From the NCBI GenBank assembly GCA_963682055.1, contig OY821741.1, positions 6,207,501 through 6,271,500 of the forward strand: a DNA stretch of 64,000 nt, given 5' to 3'. Shown one piece after another: positions 11,685-22,100 of the stretch. The notes under the pieces were generated by a model, which did no database searches, was not told the DNA's origin, and saw nothing but the letters and a program-made list of their open reading frames with translations. Made by a program: the position numbers and the translations under genes. Origin of the DNA: Primula veris (lineage: Eukaryota > Streptophyta > Magnoliopsida > Ericales > Primulaceae). Position 1 is the stretch's first letter, and each line of letters opens with the position of its first letter.

Positions 11685-12106
11685 AATGTTCATTCACTTC
11701 AAGATTTTAAAATGAATGGATCAAACAAAATCTTATTTACTTAAAAAAATTGTAAAAAAACAGATCTTTCAAATCAAAAAATCTGAAGTGAACGGACCAA
11801 ACAAAATATCATTCACTTAAAATACTAAACAAATTAAAAGTCCATTTACTTCAATATTTTGAAGTGAATGTAACTAACAAAAGTTCATTCACTTCAAGTT
11901 TTAAAATTGAATGGACAAAAAAAAACTCATTCACTTCGATAATTTAAAGCGAATGTATAAAACAAAAACTCATTAATTTTAATATATGGACTAAACAAAA
12001 GTTCATTCAGTTCAAAATAACAAACAAAAACCTATTCAATTCAGTTTTTTTAAGTGAATGTATTATACAAAAACTCATTCACTTAAATATTTTTTTAAGT
12101 GAATGC
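11685..12106. repeat. Tandem array of short imperfect palindromes
   Basis: A unit of roughly 60 bp, built from TCATTCACTTCAA, an AT spacer, TTGAAGTGAATG and ACAAAA, recurs about seven times with heavy divergence. Each unit can fold on itself because CATTCACTT and AAGTGAATG are complementary. Confidence 0.7.
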
Positions 12107-12109
12107 TCC

Positions 12110-12560
12110 AAAATAGAATTAATTTTTAATAATGTGACTTTTTGAGAATTACTTTTGTAAAGATGCACTAAAACGTACTCTAAGCAGCTATGTTTTGTCA
12201 CTTCTCATATCATTTAAGCTAAATCTACAAATTTAAAGCATAGAATCTATCTCCAATTTATTGATAGTGTTATGGTATAACTCTATTAAACATGCAGAAA
12301 AAGTCAGAACATTCACTGCTCTAGAAAGTTAGTTAATCACTGAATCACTAGATTTTTTTTTGATTTTTTTTATAATTAGTAACACTCATATGGAGGTAAA
12401 ACTGTTTCGTAGGCGTCAAAGTTCAAACTCTGGTGATAATCATGATATACTCGGGTTCCAACCATTTGGACCAATCACTTTTACTCTGAATCACTAGAAT
12501 TTGTTTCCCCAAAAGAATTTCAATACCATATACAGACCGTTAATTTTGAACTCATACGCC
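12110..12560. other. Intergenic sequence, possible tRNA-like relic
   Basis: No gene. Around 12,390-12,470 there is a short stretch with CATATGGAGGTAAAACTG and a later GGGTTCCAAC that faintly resembles tRNA boxes, too weak to call. Confidence 0.3.
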
Positions 12561-12566
12561 TTCGAT

Positions 12567-12735
12567 CACTATAAAAATAAGTTCAATCAGTGACGGTCAA
12601 ATTTGTCAGAAATCTATCGTGAAATAACAAAATCCGTCAACGAAATTAAAATCTGTCGTAAATCCGTCTGCGATAAGCACGTTAGGGAATAAATCTGTCA
12701 CAAAATACGTACCTGATTGAATTTTTTTTGTAGTG
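12567..12735. mobile_element. CACTA-type MITE, divergent subfamily
   Basis: Starts CACTATAAAA and ends TTTTGTAGTG, flanked on both sides by GAT (3-bp target duplication). The interior has repeated AATCTGTCG/AATCCGTC motifs but not the TGTCACAAATTGA blocks of the main family. Confidence 0.75.
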
Positions 12736-12869
12736 GATATTTGGTAAAAAAGAGCTACTTAATTAAAGCAATGGTACAAAACATTGCTTATCATTAATTA
12801 GTTTTCCAATTCCTTCCACCACGTTCATTATACTAAAAATTTCACATCAAAAGAAACATTTTTTATTTA

Positions 12870-13165
12870 TCATTCTATTATAATAAGTCAAGTCAACTCA
12901 AATGAGTCTGCCCAATTTAACCAATTTTTAAAAAAATATTTCTACACCTTTATATTAATTGCAATAATATCATACTCACATAAAAATATAAAAAGTAAAA
13001 ACTAATAAAACTATTTATACCTCTTTAATAACCAAACATTCTTTTAAATATTAAACTATGTTTTTTTTTTAATATTATCTACATATTTATATCATACTTA
13101 TACATATTTTCTATATTTTTATTGCATAACGCGTCGCACACGCAATATGTGCGGCTCGATACTAC
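12870..13165 (+). mobile_element. Helitron-like non-autonomous element, copy 2
   Basis: Begins A|TCATTCTATTATAATAAGTC and ends with GCGTCGCACACGCAATATGTGCGG, a hairpin-forming segment, then CGATACTAC before T. Strong similarity along its length to copies at 5974 and 53,812. Confidence 0.65.
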
Positions 13166-13169
13166 TATT

Positions 13170-13800
13170 ATAATAAAGTTGTCTGTGCTGAAATCCCTAT
13201 ATTTCTAAGATTTATAGTTTGAAGTTGAACTGCAAATGCCTGGTACTGAACTCATATCTCATATTCCTGGTTGCATATATGCAGTGACAACTTTTTACAT
13301 GAAGTTACACACATCTATATATATCATGATTTGCAAGATTGAGTTAATACGAGTGCGAGATTGTTTTGTCGCAATTCTTATATAAGCTCGATTTCTTCGT
13401 TTCTTTGATTAAAATTTTGAGTGAGTTGCAGTACGTACATTTAGTTGGAAAGCTTAAGAACTCGGAATAGTTTTCATATCAGAAACTACAAGTTCGGACT
13501 AGATAAATCTAATATTTTCTACACTCAATGGAAAGTTAATTCTGCGTATCGAAAAGGAAAAGTTATTATTTTGTACTCCACTATTGGTGGTTAATGAATT
13601 GCATATTTACTTGCAACGTTATTCAATTTCGTACCATCTAAGAGACTCGAATCAACATACTAATGTTAAAATAGATGACGGAAACAAGATGAACGCCTTT
13701 TCTTATTATTCAAAATGACCACCTTTGGCTAATTTGGTCTGTCTCTTTTTTCCTTTTTATTTTCTCTCTTCTTCTGTATAATCTTAAAATTTTAGTTCGG
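13170..13800. other. Intergenic sequence, nothing recognised
   Basis: No coding similarity and no repeat boundaries seen. Confidence 0.4.
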
Positions 13801-13803
13801 CGT

Positions 13804-14125
13804 TTATACGAGTGATCCACAAACGACAAACGACGAAAATTCTCTTATTTTCTTGTTTTGGGATCCTTTTAATCTTTGTTTTAAATCATTGGGTTGGGCT
13901 GTAATTGCTATCTTATTGGGTTCAGCCACTCTATCTGTTCGGAATCCACAAACCATTCCTGAAGCCACGGGTACAACACCTGGTAACGAAACCCAATCTT
14001 GAGTGAAATAAATACAGCGAATAAATTTCAAAATTCATTCTGTCGCCCAGTAGCAACAACTGTCTTTTTGATTGGTACCAAAAAAGATGGATTATTTTGT
14101 GAACGAATTTTTGGTTGTAACACAT
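13804..14125 (+). pseudogene. Possible organelle-derived or decayed coding fragments
   Basis: One frame gives a hydrophobic stretch followed by a polar tail (GWAVIAILLGSATLSVRN then a stop), with an adjacent hydrophobic segment in another frame just upstream. At 14,083-14,115 a different frame reads KDGLFCERIFG, identical to a conserved N-terminal motif of chloroplast RNA polymerase subunit RpoC1. The match covers only about 11 residues and the surrounding sequence does not continue it. This may be a rearranged plastid insertion or chance. Confidence 0.25.
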
Positions 14126-14259
14126 GCGCGCGAGCTCATCCACCTGTCCCCACTCGCTGTAACCAACCGTTGTACGCTCTGCTCCCTTCTCAGTTTATAT
14201 GGATAGACATGTATACATTATATACGCATGCCAATTTATTTATTTTTGGAAGGTAAATA

Positions 14260-14690
14260 AAGCTATTGTTTGGCAGCAACACATTGTAAACACATCGTAA
14301 ACAAATTAGTGTTTACAATATGTTTACAATGTGTTTATAATTATTGTTTCAAACTCATTATCTTCTATCTAAAATACTAAACTACTCTAACATTTGAGTT
14401 ATTGCAACACATTGTAAACAAATAGTGTTTAATATTTTTATTTTAACTATCAATTATATTAAAAATATAATCGACTCTTTCCCGTAAAAATTTTCCCGAA
14501 CCAATTGGGCAAGCATATAGGTAAAATATATTTTTACACTCTAGTCTCTCATGTACGTATATGTGTATCGTAATGAAATTATAAGACTGAGTTGTTGTTT
14601 TTTTGTCTAAAAAAAATATAGTAAAATAGTAAAGTCTCATCTGAAAGCAGAAATTCTATACATTAAATGGAACAATTATAAAATGACCAA
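14260..14690. other. Intergenic sequence with repeated GTTTACAATGTG words
   Basis: Around 14,275-14,430 the words ACATTGTAAACA and GTTTACAATGTGTTTA occur several times in both orientations, probably the remains of a palindromic MITE. No gene. Confidence 0.45.
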
Positions 14691-14694
14691 GTTT

Positions 14695-14876
14695 CGCTAT
14701 AAAATAATGTTTGATTTAGTGAGAGTCAAAAACTGTCACAAACCTGTCACTAATTTAAAAAGTTGTCACAAATTGACTAAACTGTCACAAAGCCGTCATA
14801 AAAACCGTCGCTAATAAGCTTGTAATAAAAAATACCGTCACTAATACCGTCGTTTTTTGGATATTTTTTTATATTG
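14695..14876. mobile_element. CACTA-type MITE, copy 3
   Basis: Starts CGCTATAAAA (one change from CACTATAAAA), ends TTTTATATTG, and is flanked by TTT on both sides. The interior carries the family blocks TGTCACAAATTGACTAAACT and CCGTCGCTAATAAGCT. Confidence 0.75.
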
Positions 14877-15266
14877 TTTGACACGTAAAGAAAACTATGC
14901 ACCTTGTCTATGGTTCTCATTTCTTGTCCCTTCATTATAGGTAGCACTGTTAATCTAAATATAAACAAACTTTTCAGCCTCAATAAAGTCAATTTATTTG
15001 CTTAATAAATGCAGCCAAACATGCCTACATATGGTGATACTAAGACATTCTTTTCTGAAGAACATAAAGAGAGTTCTTTGAGCTTCTTCATCATTCCTTG
15101 TTTCCTTGAAAACGTGACAAAATTTGAATAAAACGAACAATTTTACTAATGTCACCTTTTCCCTTGGTATATATATCAAACAAGCCAGTTTATTTGCTTC
15201 AAAACGAGTAAAAATATTTTCATTTCTCTTACACTATTTCATTACACTCCTTAAAAACACGACCCT

Positions 15267-15539
15267 TTATATGCTGAAGCAAACTATGAACTTCCTCTTA
15301 TGTCGAACCTCAAGAGCATTTTTCTGCTTTTTCATCATTTCTTGTTCCGTTAAGATCCTCCTCGGTGAGCTTAAGAACATTGTCCTCCTCATCGGCGGGG
15401 ACCACAACCCGCTCTTCTCGTACTCAAAATCATATTCCGAATCATCGCAAAACTTATCAAGTAATCTTTCAGATACATATTTAGAGACCACTTGAATTTT
15501 CTTGGGAGAGCATGAACATTGAATTTCAGAACTTGACAT
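15267..15539 (-). CDS. Possible small single-exon gene, function unknown
   Basis: A 90-codon frame starts ATG at 15,539 and reads MSSSEIQCSCSPKK at its start. Its middle has an acidic, aromatic stretch (DDSEYDFEYEKSGLWSPP) followed by basic residues and RRILTEQEMMKKQK. Codon content is more balanced and GC is higher than in nearby random frames. A TATA-like CATAAATAC lies about 45 bp upstream of the ATG, giving a short plausible 5' leader. There is no signal peptide or membrane segment. I do not recognise the family. It could be a small regulatory protein or chance, and the lysine-rich C-terminus may be out of the real frame. Confidence 0.35.
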   Translation of the reverse strand: MSSSEIQCSCSPKKIQVVSKYVSERLLDKFCDDSEYDFEYEKSGLWSPPMRRTMFLSSPRRILTEQEMMKKQKNALEVRHKRKFIVCFSI

Positions 15540-15774
15540 TGTTTAAAAAGTTTATGAAATCTAGGATGTGAGGAAGTATTTATGTAAGATAAAATACACT
15601 ATAACTCGCGGTATTTTCAATTACGTTTCTATTTGGTCATCTTAGATGCATTATTTTGACAAATAAATCTCAAATTTTTATGAAGCTCTGTATCACCATA
15701 AAGTTGTTTTCACGCATTTGAATAGATCTTAACTTTATGGGGGGGCGCATTGCAATATCGATAGTTCTTATGTT

Positions 15775-15956
15775 CACTATAAAAAAAATGCCCAAATCAC
15801 CACGGGATTAGTAACGGTATATTTTGTTACGAGCTTATTAGCTACGGTTTTTATGACGGATTTGTGATCATTTAGTCAATTTGTGACATATTTTTAAATT
15901 AGTGACAGACGTGTGACAATTTTTTACTCTCACTAAATGAACGTTATTTTATAGTG
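15775..15956. mobile_element. CACTA-type MITE, copy 4
   Basis: Perfect 10-bp terminal inverted repeats (CACTATAAAA / TTTTATAGTG) and a perfect GTT target duplication on both sides (15,772-15,774 and 15,957-15,959). It is inverted relative to copies 1-3. Confidence 0.85.
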
Positions 15957-15959
15957 GTT

Positions 15960-16530
15960 ATGAAACCGTGACAGATTTTATCCGTAAATTTATAGTAAAA
16001 GGGACGTCACTTTATCTCTTTTATAGATCCTCATATTAAGAATCACATCTCTACACCAAAGTAAAAGATGGTCGTAGAAAGAATAACATATCCTTTTAAA
16101 TAAATCATGCATGTACGTTCGTTATCTGATATGGCGTTTCGCTAATTCAATGAAAAATCCACTTCGAACGTCTTAAGTAGTTCGGGAACTATTACATTAT
16201 TTGCTAAATCAATGAAAACTAAACAGATTAAATTAATTATTAGAAGAATTCTAATACTTAAAAAAAGAAAATATGTTAATATGCATTGGTGGAGTGGACA
16301 TGGGTAACATGATTGGGGACACAAAGAGTGTCTTATGCAATAATTTAGTTTAGACCATAGTTGTTTTGATGAAGATTGAAAAGTTATAAGTTATCTATAT
16401 CATAAGAACTTTTTTTTTGTGGACAAGGTGCAATGTTTTTTAGTGGGGCTAATATTATAATGTGGATGTCAATTTTTTCGATTTGGATCTTTCTGTGTTC
16501 TTATTCAGGTTCATTGCATAGGATTGTTTG
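15960..16530. other. Intergenic sequence, nothing recognised
   Basis: No gene or bounded repeat seen between the two CACTA-type copies. Confidence 0.4.
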
Positions 16531-16531
16531 A

Positions 16532-16730
16532 CACTACAGAAAAAATAAAAATAAAAAAAAATACCAAAATAACGACGGAATTAGTGATGGTATTTTTTGT
16601 TACGAGCTTATTAGCGACGGTTTTTGTGACGGTTTTGTGACAATTTAGTCAATTTGTGACAGTTTAGTCAATTTGTGACAGACTTGTGACAACTTTTGAC
16701 TCTCACTAAATTAAACATTATTTTGTAATG
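16532..16730. mobile_element. CACTA-type MITE, copy 5
   Basis: Starts CACTACAG, ends TTTTGTAATG, with flanks TGA and TGC (two of three match). The interior carries GTGACAATTTAGTCAATTTG repeated in the same inverted orientation as copy 4, only about 0.6 kb away. Confidence 0.7.
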
Positions 16731-16734
16731 TGCA

Positions 16735-18750
16735 TTCGATTTTTTGATAGGTTACATGAAAATGTTTCTTTTGGTTGACATTGCTATTTATAATATAGTG
16801 TTTGTGTGACAACTGTTTGTAATATTGCAGAGGCTGCTTATTATTATAATAGGTATAAAGTTGAATGGTTTTAATTTTACTAAATTGCTTGAGTATTAAT
16901 TATAAGAGTTGTGTGTTTTCTACCCCAATTGGATTATAAATTTTCAAAATAAAAAATAAAAAATTATTTCTTAGTATTTTGTTCAGTTTCAGTAAACGAC
17001 GTTTTCTCCGGCGTAATTACTTTTTTAATCTGTATTTTTTAAGCAATCTCATGAATTACTGATTGGAAGTATCTAAAATTCGAAATTTATGCATCCAATG
17101 GCTCTAAAATATACAGCCAAATGTATAGACTATATAAGTAACATAGTTGATGATGGTACAAATTAATTTGACAATTATAAAGAAAATCCTAACCATTTTA
17201 TTTTATTCCTATTCATGTTACGAAATTCTTGGCACATCAACTGCGAAAAAACAAATCACTTGAGAAATAAAAAAATATATAATCACCAGATTTTATAAAA
17301 ATGAACAAAAACCAGGCAACATTTTAGTTAGTATCTAATTTCCCAAAATATCCTGATTTTAAAAATGATTGAATTAAATAGCACCATGATCGATTGTTCG
17401 CTTCGTATATCTAAGAAATTTTCAATAATTGATTCGCTACTTCTAACGATATGCCTTTCGGTAAAAATCATTAACGGATATGTGAAATATTCATTTGCCA
17501 TTCTTTTACTTCGAAAACTGGTTTCTTTATGTTTAGTTGAATAAAATTTCTTTAGTGGGTAGAGTATTAAACATTACATTCTATAAAAAAAAAAGAAGAC
17601 GAATTCTCGAGCCGTTTCACCCGTCCAATGTTTCCATATTATTCCCGGCTCAATCATCATAAACGTACTAGCTAGCTAGCTCCAGTGTTAGCATAGGTTA
17701 TCGAGTTTGTTATCAGAAAATAAGAATTAAACTAGTAAATCTTCGCAAACGAAGGTTGAGACTACAAATAATGGTCAAACATTAAATGATTCAAATTTCG
17801 TGTATTCGGAATGTCATGCGAGTCTTGGACTATTCAACCGACTAGTTATCGCTAGTCCAATGCCTAATAGTTCCACAATATTGTTCTTTTGTAGAAAGGG
17901 TATTATATTTGTAACACATGCTTTCATTCTATTTCGATTTAATGGCCTATCGATCCTACTAATAATTCATTTTACTACCATTAAACTGAACAATATCACA
18001 TTTTTATGTCCTACCGTTACCGGTTGGGTAAAAATAAAATGATGTGCGAGTAAAGTTATTGCTACCACGTTATCCAATTCTGCTATATATAGAGCGGTAA
18101 TCTAGTCATTTTTAAAACCGTCACGTCATCATTTCACCGGGAATTAACCGTGGGGTATAAAACATCGAAATTATGCAAAAATGTATAAAACATCGAAATT
18201 AAAGTTGGTCAATTTCTGACCAACTTTTATTTTATTTTATAAAACTCTAAAATAAACCCGCAATATTAATTAAAGTCACGTTGTCAAAGTTTCATCATTT
18301 GAAATTGTCTAAAAAGAAAAGAAAAGTAAAAACGAAGGTATGAAAAATAAAATTTGAGAAACCAATGTATAAAAAGAAAATAGAAATGAAGAATCGAAAG
18401 TAAAAGAGATAAGATTAATAAAACAAGATACAAAAATAAAGAATATGAAGAAAAGGGTTTTTTTTTGCACTTTTACACATCATACTATTAAATTTTTACG
18501 ATTTTATACAGCATACTACGCGATTATTTAATTAGTACACCATACTACCATTTTTCAGTAATTTTATACACTTTCGTATAATAATTTCCGTCTTAAACCA
18601 ATATTTTTTCTTCCGTAAATATAGTCTACTGATCTCAAACTTATCTTCTCATTCCATACCACATATTAATTATGTACAAATATGTTTAAATTTTCAAGTC
18701 TACCTTCAACACGTAAATAATTAGTATTTTCTTACTATATATTCTAGGGC
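16735..18750. other. Intergenic sequence, nothing recognised
   Basis: Two kilobases of AT-rich DNA. An 80-codon frame at 17,800-18,042 has no family similarity. Repeated ATCATACTA/CACCATACTACC words occur near 18,480-18,555. Confidence 0.4.
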
Positions 18751-19022
18751 TCTGCGAAAATCTAAAAAAACCGAACCGATAACCGATCGAAAAAGACCGA
18801 AACCGAAAAACCGAAACTTTTTCTGGTCGGTTTCGGTTTACAATAAAACTAAACCGGAAAAAACCGAAACCGGAAAAGACTGAAACCAGATCGAAAATCC
18901 CGACCCGGTTCGGTCCAAGAAATAAAAAGACCGAAACCGAAAAAAACCGAATTGAAAAATCTGCTCGGTTTTAGTTTCGGTTTCGGTTTTGCCAAAAACC
19001 GAACAGGAACCAACCCATCCCC
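18748..19022. mobile_element. CCGAAA-rich hAT-like MITE just upstream of the WD40 gene
   Basis: Starts TAGGGCTCTG, the same head type as the element at 4133. It is packed with AACCGAAAC/GGTTTCGGTTT words in inverted halves and ends about 90 bp before the start codon of the WD40 gene. A clean target duplication could not be defined. Confidence 0.55.
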
Positions 19023-19109
19023 AATATAGTTTTTTGCACAAAAAAAATTAATTTTATTGGAGAAAGTATAAAATCAAAGAAAATTGTAAAATGGTAAAGA
19101 AAAGATAAT

Positions 19110-22100
19110 ATGATGAAAATAAGCAGAAGATTAAAGGGACATAAATCCACAGCTAATTGTTGCATAGCTTCATTTACCCGACCCGGTTTCCTCGCTACTT
19201 CTGCTGAGGTTTCTCTCTCTATATCTATATCTATATCTATATCTATATATACACACATGTATCTATCTATCTATTTGTATCAGCTTGGTGTACTTAGTTA
19301 GTACTAGCCTACGGTGGCGGAACTATGATTAAATCGTTGGCGAGACGGTAGAAAATAAATAGCTACTAGAATCTTTAAGAAAAATAACGCTTAAGATAAT
19401 CGAAAGCCGAGTTTAAACGCCTATTTCGAAGGTTGAAAAAAACGAGTCGGTCAATGGTCATTGTAAAAAGAATAATGCTAAAGAGCCAGATAGACTCAAC
19501 CAAGACTCTCAACATACAGTCTTAATGTAAATTTAGAATTTCATTTTCACCCCGAAATTTAAGAGTCTGCTATTCGGCCATATATTTAATGTTTATAATT
19601 AATATTTAAGTTTAGTATAGTCTCAAATAGGGTTCTATAATATTATATTTGAGTTTTTATTTTGTTGAATTGTCAAATAAAATATATTAAAATCATTAAA
19701 ATTTTAAATATTTTTAATTAATATTTAAGTTTAGAATAGTATCAAATAGGGTTTTATAATATTATATTTGGGTTTTTATTTTGTTGAATCGTCAAATAAA
19801 ATATATTAAAATCATTAAAATTTTAAATATTTTTAATTAATATTTAAGTTTATGGTAGTCTCAACTAGGGTTCCATAAATATTATATTTGAGGTTTTATT
19901 TTTGTTTCTTTTGGATGCAAAAGAATTCTAAAAATTACATAAAGGACTGTCTGATAATCAGTCTGGTTGAGTCAGTCTGGTTTTATAGCATTACTGTTGT
20001 AAAAAACACGGTAAAAAAAATTAGTTTGCTAACATGGAAAGACAGTATCCGAAGAGTATTTTGCAGATTTTATGAATTTTTTTTTGGAAATATAGGCTAT
20101 TATTGAAAATAATGTAATTAAAAGAACATGAAAGAAATAAAAAATAATAAGTTGCGATAGGTTAGAGTCGAACCGATGATATCTCCTTCTACTTTATGGA
20201 GTGTTATCAAATGAGGTAAGCATGTATATACTATATAGTATATCTTATAGGGGCTATTAATATACATAACCATATTTTCTGAAATTTTTCCTAGAAAAAA
20301 TTTGTTTTAAAAATTTCCGGGGTAGCGACGGCCACCCTTGGCACACCCCTAAATCCGCCCCTGCTAGCGTACTAGGTACTAAAAAAAGGGAGAATTATTA
20401 ATCAGTACATAAAAACATACTTAATTTCTAAAAACCCAAATTTTCAAGTCTTACTTAAGATTTGGTACACTAGCATCAGTGAGCATCAAAGGTCAAAATA
20501 AAGAGTAAAAACAAGTAGCATCATATGTAGCATATGTACTAATCTTTAAAAGTGTTTTATAGTGTGAGTTTTCATTAATTAAGTACCTACCAATAGTATG
20601 TACATTTTCATCATTTCCCCCCTAAAAAAACATCCTTAATTATTGTCTGATTTAATCTATGGGTACTTTGAAAATGCCAATGTGCACGCCGGGTACTTGC
20701 ATATTTAATAATAATACAAATTAACTAGGATATATTATTAGGTGTAGGTCCATTAGGCTTATATATAACAAGGAGATATCACGAAGTATGTTGGCGGAAC
20801 TAGGATTTGAAGGTGTGTGGGGCTGAATTGCATGTTTATATATTTTTTTCTGTAATTACGGGGGTCCTGAAAGTATATAATCGTCAACTTTTCAGCAAAA
20901 TATATGGAAAATTTTCGAATTTTTCTTAATATGGGGGATGTTATAGCCCCTTTTAGCCTATACCTAGTTCCTCCCCTGAGTTTGTATAATACATTCCGAG
21001 AGTGTTTTAAGTTTTTTTTTTTATTATCCCTTTCTATTTTATTGTAGGTTGTATAAAAATACTCTAACTGCCCGTCGTACCCATAGCGTGAATTTTCATA
21101 AATCAGCATATTCCTGTACCCGTATGGTACTGTAAATGTGCCCCGTACCCGTGCTGGTGCTTCCTAGGATTTAAATAAAATAATCTGACGGTCCAGATTC
21201 GCTGATTCTTGCACATGATTGCAAGACGAACCGGGAAGTTTAAATGGGAGGGGCTGAATTGTTTTTCTTAATACTCTGTCTGAGTTTTTTTTAATAACTT
21301 GGGAGACTGAAATGCTATTTCTTGAAGCTTTTAAACAAAATACATCAATTTTTTTACTTCATCTATTTTTATCAAAACGGAGGTGCATCCCCGACTGTCT
21401 CCGCTCTGTTCCTTTCATGCATGATTATTAAGGAACGTTATCACTATGGATATGCATGTACATGAGGAAGTGGCAAATGGACTTGGTGCAATTTTGTACT
21501 GCTTTACTTTTGTTTTCCAATCGGCACCCTATTTGAATATATATGATGATCATTGTTTCATAAGTCCCCCCCACCTAGGCGCTAGACCTTGGTCATGCGG
21601 CCTGATTAATATCAGCTACTTTGATATGAGTTAGAAACGAGTCCAGCCCGGGTCAACCTGGTTAAAATGTGTTCCTTTTAGTTGAAAATAATAACTCATA
21701 AATAGTTAGTTAAAAAACAGGCTGATATTGGACTTGCACTTTAACTTTGTTGAATACATAGTTATGCCAATTTTTATTTGTATTCGATAGCTGTCATTGT
21801 TCGAATGTTCTTAGTATAACTTTTCGTTTTTGGTTTTATAGGAATTACCAAACATGTTTATTGTTTAGATTTCATAACAAACATCTATCATTAGCCTGAT
21901 AATTATATTTACAACATGGTCCTTTGTGGTCATTCTAATTCTTACTATTAACAACATCACTTGATTGCTTGATTCGCTTCCCTCTCGTCATTACATTATT
22001 GTTAAAAGCTAACACAAGTGCTATCGTCTAACGGTCTAAGTGTGCAACAAAACGTGTTACTTCAGCAATTCCATGAAATTTTGTATATCCTGACGCGTTA

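Larger units (their letters stand above)
19305..20368. mobile_element. Non-autonomous DNA element in intron 1 of the WD40 gene
   Basis: The left end CCTACGGTGGCGGAACTATG and the right end, read in reverse as CAGGGGCGGATTTAGGGGTG, are imperfect inverted repeats. The same end type is found at 20,788-20,985 and 61,347-61,820. The interior holds a 119-bp tandem repeat (19,591-19,910) and a tRNA-like module (about 20,160-20,220). No transposase is encoded. Confidence 0.5.

Noticed and set aside
13999..14256. 85-codon frame as a real gene
   Set aside because: Only the 11-residue RpoC1-like piece is familiar; the rest has no similarity and no promoter or splice context.
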